Origin: Cladopsammia gracilis
Lineage: Eukaryota > Cnidaria > Anthozoa > Scleractinia > Dendrophylliidae
DNA: 64,000 nt
Assembly: GCA_022457155.1 (NCBI GenBank)
Contig: JAJGOT010001029.1
Coordinates: 1-64,000 of the forward strand
Direction: 5' to 3'
The position numbers and the translations under genes are program-made. Position 1 is the stretch's first letter. Each line of letters starts with the position of its first letter. The notes beneath the pieces are model-generated. The model was given only the letters and a program-made list of their open reading frames with translations, had not been told where the DNA came from and did no database searches. This document shows positions 53,847-63,490 of the stretch, piece by piece.

Positions 53847-53850
53847 TTAA

Positions 53851-54054
53851 TGCTTCAGCACCTTTTTTCTCTTCTAGAAAGCGTCGGATACCGCATATTA
53901 TGCCACAAACAGTCTTCGGTAGATATCTCTCTCCTGACTTTTTGGCCACGTCCATGACAAATTCGCTAAGCCAATAATTTAAACTCAATGCGTCCGTTTC
54001 TTCAATACGAGCAGAAAGTGACATAATCTTGTGTAAATCATAGTCCTTAAACAT
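53851..54054 (-). pseudogene. KIAA1958/ZMYM-like exon, 5' piece, split by insertion
   Basis: 68 codons from MFKDYDLHKIMS. The core LSLNYWLSEFVMDVAKKSGE followed by RYLPKTVCGIICGIRRFLEE matches the domain that precedes DUF3504 in KIAA1958, QRICH1 and ZMYM2-type proteins, a family descended from Crypton tyrosine recombinases. The TTAA element enters after the Ala codon of GAEA. In a second frame upstream RFKFPFSEIREE may be the preceding part, so a frameshift or acceptor lies near 54060. Role in nuclear protein complexes is known only for the vertebrate members. Confidence 0.55.
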
Positions 54055-54367
54055 TCCTCTCGAATCTCAGAGAACGGGAACTTGAACCGTCCGAGAAGTT
54101 TGCCATTCGTAGAAAATGGATGTTGCCCATTTGCTTTTTATATTTCGTCGAGGGGGGAACAGCTTTATCGACTAGATATTCTTCTTCGACAACCGTTTTA
54201 GCCTCCCTAAACCGAGACGCTTCTGCTTCGCATATGGTCTCATACTAAATGGCGAAACACAACAAGCTCAATAAAATTACCCATGTAAATGCATTTGAAA
54301 AGGACAAAGCCAAAAAAAATAACACTGAATAATTCTGTATTGTTTCATTTGAGAAGCCAGATTAAAA

Positions 54368-54500
54368 ACTCGTGCTTCGGGTTTGATCGGGGCACCGATC
54401 CAAACACCTTGAAACAATAAAAGCACTCGGCCGAAGCGGCCTCGTGCTTTCATTGCTTCTTGGTGTTTGGATGGCCCGATCAAACCCTCGCACTCGTTGT
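54368..54500. mobile_element. Palindromic MITE-like element
   Basis: actcgtgcttcgggtttgatcgg... pairs with ...cccgatcaaaccctcgcactcgt; a second stem pairs ccaaacacc/ggtgtttgg and gcactcggccg/cggcctcgtgc. Confidence 0.65.
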
Positions 54501-55055
54501 TGATCTATTACTTCAAGAACTCATTAATAATTCATAAGCACATGTGCGTGGTAATCCATGGTCATTCTGATGAAAAGCCCGGATCTCAGTCCTGGGAGAA
54601 AGTGGGGTTGAATGTACAAACAACGCAATATCACTGAATTTGTAATGAAAATGATTTTAAAATGACCACTGTGATCTTTATAGACCATCTTAAAATAAAG
54701 ATTACTAATGTGGGTAGTAATTAATCTGGATTCTCAGTACAAAAAATTGTGCCTTAAATATGTTTGTTCAGGGCTGTTTTATGATATCTAGTATTATGCT
54801 ATTCTATTTGGAAACTTCTCCAACAAAATAAGCAGCCAACAGTTTAGCAAGTGGGCCGTTATTTGAATGACACCAGCGCCCTCGTGTACATTTCTAGGTA
54901 AACGACTGGTTCAGAGATGCAAGCTGCTTATTTCTACTCGTTCTGGCCCTTTCTCGGTATATCAACAACAATGGATTAGCAGTCTATGAATATTCCATAA
55001 ACACAAAATAAAAATAAAAAAATAACGTAACAATGGATAAAAAGAACGAGGTATT
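54501..55055. other. Intergenic, nothing recognised
   Basis: AT-rich, no ORF or repeat of note. Confidence 0.4.
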
Positions 55056-55809
55056 GGCTGCGGCCGCACTAGAGTAGTTAACCGGGTTATTTGCAATTAA
55101 TTAATTAATTAAAATTAACTCGTTTAACAAAATTCTTGATGCGGCCGCGTATTTTTTACGTTCACGAATTTTAACCGTGTTAGCGGAGAAAAGAAAAGAA
55201 CAATATATTTTTTTTTAACCGGGTTAGGTTTATTCAAACCACCTCGCTAGGTGGTTTAGTGCTGGTTAACTTTCCCGATCTGTCAATCATCTTCGCTTAA
55301 GCGGTAATTTTTGGCTTCCTGTTGAATTCGTAGACCTTCGTAGGGACGACTTTCAATTTCAGATAGAGAAAGGAAAACAGTCGTGTGTTTATGTTCTCCA
55401 CAAAATCTATTATTTGATCATTTGACGATGTTGTTTTGCAGGGAATAACAATATGTAAAATGCACGTGCAGAGGCATTGTTTTCGTTCATTAGAGTGAAT
55501 TCGTATAACCCGTGTTTTATATGCTAATGAGCCGCGTTATAATCTAATGAGCTGTGTACAATAAAATAATAGACGTGTGGTCGAAAACTCCAAACAAACG
55601 ACTTTAATTCTCGTACATTCAGTACAGTATAGTACAGTTTACAGTATTTGCATTTACGGTCACTAATATGCGTTTACAGTGTCTTCATTTTAAAACAGTC
55701 TTTGAAGTTGTTCTTGTTGTGCTAGGTTGTCTCTTCTTTAATTTACTTTTACTACTTTTACTTTTTAAATTGCATTTTACTAGCGATCGCGTTGGCTACA
55801 TGCATGAAA

Positions 55810-56214
55810 CTAGTCGGCTTTCTTCGTGTTTACATGTTTGTCCACCTTGGACAAGACCTCGTTGACGTTGTCCATGATCTTTAAGGCTTTTCCGCACATT
55901 TTCGTATGTGCAATCCGAGCTTCTTTGGCAAAATCTATTTTTGTCTTCTTTCGTTTGCCTGCCTCTTCTTCGGTTTTTGACGAACTTGGCAAAGAGTCGA
56001 GGAATATTGGTGGCCCAGCTTTGCTCTTACCGCTTCAGTTTTCCGTTCCCCTGGCGTCATGAGCTTTGGATACTCGGTTTGCTTGGAAACTAGCACCTTA
56101 ACGGCATAAATTTCCTCCGACTGTTTTTGAGCCAGAGGTTGAGATTGGCGTAACACATTTCTTACTATGTTTCGCATCCTGTTTGTGATGGACTCTTCGG
56201 AAACCGATAAATAA
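55810..56214 (-). pseudogene. Unknown small protein gene, two overlapping frames
   Basis: The upstream frame reads SVSEESITNRMRNIVRNV, then ...YAVKVLVSKQTEYPKLMTPGERKTEA; the second continues SSSKTEEEAGKRKKTKIDFA and ends ...VLSKVDKHVNTKKAD. A donor-like GAAGCG|GTAAGA precedes the overlap, so either a very short intron (about 46 bp) or a frameshift joins them. Basic and helical; possibly an accessory DNA-binding protein of the outer element. Family unknown. Confidence 0.35.
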
Positions 56215-56354
56215 GATTAACCACGTGCTCTGGAATTCCCGCAGCGTCCGAAATCCTCTGCTTTGCGTACACGACTACTTCTGCCTAGACTTGCCACAAG
56301 TCGACTTTCGCTTTTTTAGTCGAGTTTTATTCGATAAATTTGCGCGCGGAATTA

Positions 56355-57296
56355 AGGCGCTGTTACACCATGCAATTTTTCTGCAACTTGTCTCGCAACG
56401 GCGTTGCGAAACAAGTTGCACGGACAATTACAGTTGCGTGAGGGGGAATTGTTACACGCTGCAATTGTTTTTTGCAACTTGATGTGGGGTTTGATTTTAC
56501 TCTGGTACCCAGTGTTGACCGCGCACCGTGGTCTCTTCTGCCCTTCACGCTCTCTGGCGCCTATTTTGCAGTGCTATGTGATTTTGTAGAGCGGCTTATT
56601 CGTCATAATCAACAAGGGATGTTCAAGTTGTTCGAAGAAATGCAATTTAACGTTATTCTACTGTGAGGACGACCAGTCAGAATGGGAGCAGCACCTATTT
56701 TTGTGCGAAAAATGAGCCATTTGTGGACACGTGTCGAACGCCGAAAGCTCCGAACTCTCCTTCCTTTCCATTATATTATACAAGGTAAGATAAATGGACT
56801 AAAAATCGTTCAAATAGCGTAGAAACACTGTATAAAGATAGAATACGACACCAGTAAATGTTTCAACGATTTTATTCAGCAATTTTGATTTTATGTATTG
56901 CTTAAAACGTTGAATTCGAAATTCCATACAATGTCTTATATTTTCAAATATCATTAATATACAAACATTACGCTTGGGTTTCCTGTGATGTTATCAAGGC
57001 GCATGTGCATAAACAGCCAGAGGGGAATTGTGGGAGATAAATTCTAAAAAAAATGCGAAACAAGTTGCAAAAGGGGTGTCACACACCGCAACACCGTGCA
57101 ACGCCGAAACAAGTTGCATGAAACCATTGCGGAAAGTAGAATCAAGTTCTACTTTTGGCAACGGTTTCAGCAACTTGTCTCGCAACGATTTCGCGTGTTG
57201 CGGAGTATGTTACACGGTGCAATGGTCCGTGCAACATGTTTCGCAACGCCGTTGCGAGACAAGTTGCAGAAAAAATCGCACCGTGTAACAGCGCCT
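56355..57296. mobile_element. 942-bp PIF/Harbinger-type non-autonomous element
   Basis: Ends AGGCGCTGTTACAC and GTGTAACAGCGCCT, then about 50 bp more of inverted homology (ctgcaacttgtctcgcaacg). TTA flanks both sides (56352-56354, 57297-57299), the 3-bp TWA target of Harbinger. The interior repeats gttgcgaaac/ttgcaac motifs in both orientations, so short ORFs there are artefacts. Confidence 0.85.
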
Positions 57297-57309
57297 TTAA
57301 GCTAACTTT

Positions 57310-59360
57310 AACCGGGATCATGACATGGTGTCGTTTACACTGAAGTCATCGTGCCACAAAAAACGGCATTTCAAGCGCAAAATTTACATCAGAAAGAGAT
57401 CTGACAATGAGCGTATTAAATTGGAATTAAAAACTCTTACACAAAAGCTCAACACTAAGTATGATAACAACTCGGTGGAAGCAAAGTGGAATGATTTTGA
57501 AAACAGAAAATCCAGGGATAGCAGACTTTGAAGTCGACGGCAAAGTTATAAGTGATGGTGGTCTTAAATCAGAAATCTTAAACAGCCAATTTTCAAGTGT
57601 GTTTACTAAGGAGGACCTTGAAAACATTCCAGAAATGGGCCTTGATCCTACACCTGGCTTGGGGTCCTTAATTATCTCAGAACAAGAAGTCGTAAAACAG
57701 CTGTCTTCATTAAATCCTAACAAGGCCTGTGGCCCAGACCAGATTCCACCCTGGTTTCTCAAAACTTTTGCTGCAGACATTGCTCCAATACTAACTGACA
57801 TCTTTCAAGACTCGATAGACAGTGGTACTGTCCCCCTCAGGTGGAAGGAGGCAAATGTGTGTGCAGTTTTTAAAAAGGGAAATAAATCTGACCCAGCCAA
57901 TTATAGACCTATATCTCTTACTTGTGTTGCATCGAAGATTCTCGAGCATATCGTCCACAGCTTTATCATGAAACATCTAAACGACCATAACATCTTAACA
58001 GATTGTCAGCATGGTTTTAGGGCAAAAAGATCCACAGAGATGCAGCTAATTCTCACCTTACACGACATGGCAAAGGCTATTCAGAAGTCATCTATCCACG
58101 CGGCCGTTTTGGATTTTGCCAAAGCTTTCGATAAGGTCCCTCATAGGCGACTCTTAAGGAAGCTGCAGTACTATGGAATCCAAGGCTCGCTCCTAAATTG
58201 GCTAGAGTCGTTTCTTACACAACGTTTTCAATCAGTTGTTTGTGAAGGCCAAACATAAAGTCAATGTCCGGTGATTTCTGGTGTACCCCAAGGTACAGTC
58301 CTCGGCCCATTGCTCTTTTTATTATATATAAACGACTTACCGGATAATGTACAATCATCAGTTAGGCTCTTTGCGGACGATGCTTTACTTTACGGCATTG
58401 TCGCTAGCGATGCGGACTGTGACCTTCTTCAATCTGACCTACGCAGGTTAGAATCCTGGCAGTATCATTGGCAAATGGAATTCAATCCTTCCAAATACAA
58501 AATTGTCACCATCTCACATAAGAACAATCCTCCCCAGAGAAAATACGTCTTCTGTGGTGTAGAGTTGGAACAGGTTGATAGCTTCCCATACCTGGGGGTT
58601 ACTATCAGTAATAAGCTCAAGTGGTCAGCCCATGTTTCCATGTCAGCAGCTAAAGCAAACAAGTCGCTGGGTACAATACAATGCAACCTTTGGAATTGTC
58701 CAAAGAACGTAAAAGAAATTGCATATACATCCCTAGTGCGACCGAAGCTGGAATATGCAAGTGCGGCTTGGGACCCGTTTTTAAAGAAAGATATCAGTGC
58801 TCTGGAAAGGGTTCAACGTAAAGCAGCACGGTTCTGCTCACAGAATTATGATAGATATGCCAGTGTTACGGACATGATTAAAGACTTAGGGTGGGCCACG
58901 CTGGAAATGAGAAGAAGACGGTCTAGATTAACACTTATGTATAAACTAACTCATGGTCTTATTGACATAGATACCCCAAAATAGTTAACTCAACACTCTG
59001 AGAGTCGCACGAGGGGAAGCCATCAATTTAAATTTCGGGTGTCATATGCAAATAAAGACGTTTTTAAATTTTCATTTTTTCCAAAGACTATAGCGGACTG
59101 GAACTGCCTCCTTGAGGCCATTGTTTCATCATCTTCCTTAGAAATTTTTAAAAATAGGTTAGCAGCTTTTCTTAAACAATAGTTATATATTATTTTATAT
59201 ATTATTTTATTTTTATGCAATTATTTTATATATTGATATATCTGTATTTTATTCATTTACTTATTTTTATTCATTCATTTATTTATTTTTTTTACGGTTG
59301 GTGTGATAACCTAACGGTTTTTACCGACCAAATAGATGTAGATGTTGATGTAGATGTAGA
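57310..59360 (+). mobile_element. 5'-truncated CR1-like LINE
   Basis: Contains the 3' half of a LINE ORF2 (reverse transcriptase and C-terminal region), an AT-rich 3' UTR and a terminal (GATGTA)n-like tail (59330-59360), a hallmark of CR1/L2-type retrotransposons. It is truncated within the region before the RT. Confidence 0.8.
57461..59182 (+). pseudogene. LINE reverse transcriptase with two in-frame stops
   Basis: 574-codon frame: linker with VDGKVISDGG and NSQFSSVFTKED; RT fingers (NPNKACGPDQIPPWFL, ANYRPISLT); motif A LDFAKAFDKVPH (Asp at 58112-58114); motif B GVPQGTVLGPLLFLLYINDL; motif C FADD (58370-58381); PYLGVTIS; and C-terminal FFPKTIADWN. Catalytic Asp residues are intact, but TAA at 58256-58258 and TAG at 58982-58984 interrupt the frame, so the copy is dead but young. 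Upstream, RKIYIRKRSDNERIKLELK in another frame (to 57531) is the continuation across a frameshift or deletion. Confidence 0.9.
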
Positions 59361-59418
59361 TATTTTAACCGGGTTACTAAAAAATAACCCAGTTAACTCA
59401 CTAAGTGCGGCCGCAGCC

Positions 59419-59770
59419 ATTGTTGTATTTCATTTCGTTGCTGATATATCGAGAAGTTACCCTCGTTCTCTACCACTGGAAAAAAAAAATATCAGATCGA
59501 TGTTTGTTTTATCCACCGTTCCTGTCGGAAACTTTGGTATTGCATTTTTCAGTTGATTAGTTTTTCCTCAGAACTTCATAATCCCAAAGACATCGCATCG
59601 CTTCGTCAAAGCCAGTCGGTATGTTCTGTGGCACATGTGTTGTATGCTAATCAGTCGACTGTACTTGTTTTTCTTGTATGCTAATTCCCTCTGTTGCACA
59701 AAAGCGTATTTTTGTAATCTCCGTAGGGACACGCTTTTTTTGCGGAATGTTTTTTTTAGGTCGCTCAAAA
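59419..59770. other. Intergenic, nothing recognised
   Basis: No supported gene. Short frames only. Confidence 0.35.
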
Positions 59771-60076
59771 ACCCCGGGGAACTCCCATATAAAAATGACG
59801 GGGGTGCTCGTCGTACCTTTTAGGGGTCAAAATTTGTAGATTGGTACCGCTTAGGGTGCTAAAATATGAAATGACCACCGTTAGAATTATCACGGTACCT
59901 TTCAGGGTATTGAGCCGAAAAATATGACATGTTTTGTTTTAGAATTGGTACCTCTTAGGGGTAAAGATTAATTTGAGCTACGCCAATCAAACGACATTCT
60001 GATACCTGTTTGGGTGTTTATCGAAACTTTTCGACGAGCATCTCCGTCATTTTATTCGGGGAGTCTCCCTCCTGGG
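59771..60076. mobile_element. 306-bp MITE-like element
   Basis: Left end ccccggggaactccc.atataaaaatgacgg.g.tgctcgtcg pairs with right end cgacgagcatctccgtcattttattcggggagtctccc. The interior has four ggtacc/taggg-type motifs. Confidence 0.6.
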
Positions 60077-60449
60077 TAAAAAATCTCGCAGCACGATCGA
60101 GGCAAAGCCGAGAGTTTTAAACCTGATAAAACTCTACACTGCTCCTTTATTTAAACACTACTTTAAGATGTGATAAGTCATGGCAATTTATTGTTAGCTC
60201 AAGCTTTTCATAAGTTGTAAGTTAAAGCTTAAATTTAGGTTATGTTGTCCACATTGAAGGACCAGAGAGGAAAACTATGGCGTTCCAACACCTCCAAAAT
60301 TCAATCTTTGCTCTTTATGCACTTCATCCACGTCCAATACTGCCAATACTGTCGACTTTATACGACCCGAAAAAATCAAAGTACGGTTTAAGACCGCCCC
60401 AATTTTAATGACAAAATATTTCGGGTCGCCACCTTTTCTCCCCCCACCC

Positions 60450-60480
<31 letters not shown>

Positions 60481-60830
60481 ATAATAAAAATAATGACCGG
60501 TCCTTTATTTCGACGTATGACGTCCTTCGGTTTCTCAGAATGTTGGGAAAATTCCCGGATTAACTGAAGTTGCACTTTACAAACTAGAAGACGTCGTGGT
60601 AAGTACAGACTATTTAACTTACTTTGTAGCTTTTTAACTTTATCGGTTTAAAAGTAGGACTATAGTTTACCTGCGTGCAATTATCTGTTTGTATAACGAA
60701 CTACTGTGTTTTATTCTACGATCTCTTCAACGTGAATGTTCTAAAATAGATAACAATTATCGTAAACAATAAGTATTACAAACGTAGTAGAAATTTTCAT
60801 TTCATGGTCGTTCGTATCGTAAATCAGATA
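60077..60830. other. Intergenic with poly(C)/poly(A) tract
   Basis: Poly(C) at 60447-60470 runs into poly(A). No gene recognised. Confidence 0.4.
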
Positions 60831-62740
60831 CTGAAGAAGTATAATTAGTAAAGAGAAAACAGCAGTTCATTTTTAGTTGACTAAATTACAGAATAAGTAT
60901 TCACAGAAATCAACAAGACTGTGTTCATGCAAAAGAACAAAGCTACCTGTCTGGAACGAAACTCGGTGCTGTTAGTGTTACAGCAGAAAGTATTTATATA
61001 GGGGATAGAGAATCTTAGAAAAGAAAAGTATTTCCTTCAAGAGGTTTGTAGTTCATTTGAACTGTGGAGTATTGTAAAGAAAACTGAAGTTTTATTTGCG
61101 TATGTTTTACGTCGGAAAAGCTCTTGTTTTCTTTTTTTCAGCTCATACCTTTTGTGTTCTATTTTGGTTTCTATTTTGAACAACCAGTTCTTGTTGCTAA
61201 CAGCTGTTGATAGACTGCTTTTAGTTTGCCTTCTTCTCAGTCTTTTGAAAACGCCACAATCGTTTGTATCTTGAATTAGAAACTGAAGAAGTATAATCCA
61301 ACTGAATATAGCAGAGAACACGTTATTTTTTAGTTCATTAAAATGCAACTTGTTTAAGATTCACTTGCTGAAATCGACAAGAATGAGCTGAAGCAATTAA
61401 AAGAAAAGAGGCACCAGTCTGGAACGGAACCCATTGCTGATAGACCACTTCATTACAAAGTATTATAGAGGTTAGAGAATGTTTTAATAAAAAAGGTATT
61501 TCCTCCAATGCTTTTATATGTTATTTCAAATGTGGATTTTTGATAGATTACAGACAAAACTAGTGTCGCTAAATTGGAATGTGTCTCTATTATGTTGGAA
61601 AAGTACCACTCCTGTTTGTTGTTTCAGTTCATTGCTTTTGTGTTCTATTTTGGTTTCTATTTTGAACAAACAGTTCTTGTTGCTAACACTGGTTGTTGAT
61701 AGAGTGCTTTTAGTTTGCCTTCTTCTCAGTCTTTTAAAAATGCCACGATCATTTGTATCTTGAGTTACAAACTTATAAGAAGTATAATCAAACTGAGCAG
61801 AGAACACGTTCTTTTTTAGTTCATTAAAATGCAACCTGTTTAAAATTCGCTTGCTGAAATCGACAACAATGAGCTGAAGCAATTAAAATAATATATAAGG
61901 CACCAGTCTGGAGCGGAACCCGTTGCTGATAGACCACTGCATTAGAAAGTATTATAAAAGGTTTGAGAATGTTTTAATAAAAAGGGTATTTCCTCCAATG
62001 CTTTTGTATGTTATTTCAATTAAATGTGAATTTTTAAAAGATTACGGACAAAACTAGTGTCGCTAAATTGGAATGTGTTTCTATTATGTAGGAAAAGTAG
62101 CGCTCGTGTTTGTTGTTTCAGTTTATTGTTTTTGTGTTCTATTTTGGTTTCTATTTTGAACAACCAGTTCTCGTTGCTAACAGCTGTTGATAGACTGCTT
62201 TTAGTTTGCGTTTTTCTCGGTCTTTTGAAAAGTATAGAAGCACAAATTCCACGATCGTTTGTGTCTTGAGTTAGAAACTGAAGACGTATAATCAAACTAA
62301 ATAAAGTAGAGAACGAGTTGTTTTTTTTTAGTTCATTTAAATTCAACTTGTTTAAGATTCACATGGCTGAAATCCACAAGAATGAGCTGACGCAGAAGAA
62401 TAGAGTTACCCGTCTGGAACGGAACCCAGGCGCTGATAATTTACTACATCATAAAGTATTATACTGAGCCATCGAGAATGTTTAAATTAGAAGAGTATTT
62501 CCTTTAATGCTTTCGTATTTTATTTGAAATGTGGAGTTTTGGAAGCAGATTTCGGCCAAAACAAGAATGTAGTTTAATTTGTATGTATCTTTGTTTTGTA
62601 CGGAAAACCTTGTTGTTTCAGTCCGATGCTTTTGGTTTCTATTTTGGTTTGTATTTTGAACAAAGTCTTTCCAGCGATATTCAGCTGCATGGTTTGTTGC
62701 TTACAGCATGTGTAACTGCTTTAATTCTGCGTTGCATTTA
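60830..62740. repeat. About four diverged 490-bp tandem repeats
   Basis: gtgttctattttggtttctattttgaac recurs near 61154, 61640, 62133 and, weaker, 62633. The block gtctggaacggaaccc...gctgata...aaagtattata recurs at 60946, 61411, 61900 and 62400. Minus-strand frames of 103-118 codons share TQDTNDRG, KTKIEH-like and NWLFKIETKIEH words but begin and end differently. Confidence 0.85.
62363..62467 (+). CDS. 34-residue ORF in last tandem unit
   Basis: ATGGCTGAAATCC opens MAEIHKNELTQKNRVTRLER and closes at TGA. Related frames exist in the earlier units: LAEIDKNELKQLKEK (unit 2), a stop-bearing one (unit 3), and EINKTVFMQKNKATCLERN (unit 1). It may be an old duplicated exon. Weak evidence. Confidence 0.25.
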   Translation: MAEIHKNELTQKNRVTRLERNPGADNLLHHKVLY

Positions 62741-62971
62741 GCCATTTGTATTGGCAATGATTTGCATTGCATACTAATATTTGAATACTTTTTGTAAATA
62801 TTGCTAAACTTCGCTATAAAAAAATTATACCAGAATTCAGCAGTACGTGTATTCACTTGGTGAAATGGAAGTCCCATAACCTGACCATTTTCGAGTAAAT
62901 CCGTATGCCGAGTCAAATCCGAGTCCGGTCACTGTTCAGCGGTATATCTTTCAGAATCTCCGAGGTCCATC
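62741..62971 (+). promoter_or_regulatory. Putative promoter and 5' UTR of three-exon small gene
   Basis: AT-rich upstream DNA becoming GC-richer near 62880-62970 (ccgagtcaaatccgagtccggtcac). No clear TATA close to the start. Confidence 0.25.
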
Positions 62972-62981
62972 ATGGCGAGTG
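62972..62981 (+). CDS. Small three-exon gene, exon 1
   Basis: catcATGGCGAGTG|GTGAGT: start in strong context and a consensus donor, phase 1. Together with exons at 63127-63155 and 63268-63303 it encodes 24 residues beginning MASDKKDTDLNLE and ending TIDLTIN. All junctions are in phase. Acidic; the end matches a SUMO-interacting motif (I-D-L-T). No family recognised. Confidence 0.5.
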
Positions 62982-63126
62982 GTGAGTTTAAAACATATTA
63001 TTTCATTATTGTTGATCTTTAAATTATGTACGTCGTAATTAGTTTACATACACCTGTGGTACTTTTCTTTGCATGTATTATGTGTTGAGAACACCACTCG
63101 AGAGTCTTGTTTTCATTTCTGCACAG

Positions 63127-63155
63127 ATAAAAAGGACACAGACCTCAACCTCGAG
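63127..63155 (+). CDS. Small three-exon gene, exon 2
   Basis: Acceptor atttctgcacag| and donor CTCGAG|GTATGA bound 29 bases encoding (G+AT) D-K-K-D-T-D-L-N-L-E, leaving phase 0. Confidence 0.5.
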
Positions 63156-63267
63156 GTATGAATAAGAATTGGTGAAAGATAAAATATATCAAATAGTATG
63201 TTATTCCGTATTTTGCCTGTTGTGACCAGCTAAGTTATGTTAACAGTTTGTCCTTAACTTTCCGCAG

Positions 63268-63303
63268 ACTCCTGAGTCAACGATAGATTTGACCATCAAT
63301 TAA
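63268..63303 (+). CDS. Small three-exon gene, exon 3
   Basis: Acceptor ctttccgcag|, then TPESTIDLTIN and TAA. The stop codon touches the left edge of a large palindrome, so the natural C-terminus may have been cut by that insertion. Confidence 0.5.
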   Translation, partial: TPESTIDLTIN

Positions 63304-63490
63304 GCAATAGAACACATTTTCTATGACTTTACCGGCGTAATAGAACCACGCGGGATGTTGGGAGAACACGAGAAAAGCTTGTAAACCACGAGCCGTAGGC
63401 GAGTGGTTTACAAGCTTTTCGAGTGTTCTCCCAATATCCCAAGTGGTTCTATTACGCCGGTAAAGTCATAGAAAATGTGTTCTATTGCTT
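63302..63490. mobile_element. 189-bp near-perfect palindrome (MITE)
   Basis: Arms of about 90 bp (AAGCAATAGAACACATTTTC ... / ... GAAAATGTGTTCTATTGCTT) around a few unpaired bases (gtagg), with only a handful of mismatches. Confidence 0.9.

Larger units (their letters stand above)
48842..53850. mobile_element. 5.0-kb TTAA-flanked element with 1.15-kb inverted repeats
   Basis: TTAA (48842-48845 and 53847-53850) borders the inverted ends GAGCAGTTCTCTGTAAGAATC. The arms run 48846 to about 50000 and about 52683 to 53846, inverted and highly similar. TTAA target duplication is typical of piggyBac and Kolobok superfamilies. No transposase was recognised in the 2.7-kb centre, so it may be non-autonomous. 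It splits a KIAA1958-like exon. Confidence 0.8.
55056..59418. mobile_element. 4.36-kb composite element with GGCTGCGGCCGCACT ends
   Basis: GGCTGCGGCCGCACT (55056-55070) and its complement (59404-59418) are perfect inverted ends; the match extends more loosely through gttaac.gggtta. ATT on both outer sides could be a 3-bp target duplication. The sequence aaccgggtta recurs inside both ends (55080, 55216, 59368). It contains a Harbinger-type element and a LINE, so it is a nested composite. No transposase for the outer element was recognised. Confidence 0.6.

Noticed and set aside
56363..57343. Several short frames inside the Harbinger-type element
   Set aside because: They follow from repeated gttgcgaaac/ttgcaac words and have no domain.
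55060..59415. NotI sites as vector contamination
   Set aside because: The GCGGCCGC motifs lie in longer inverted repeats with imperfect genomic extensions, and no vector-like sequence is nearby.
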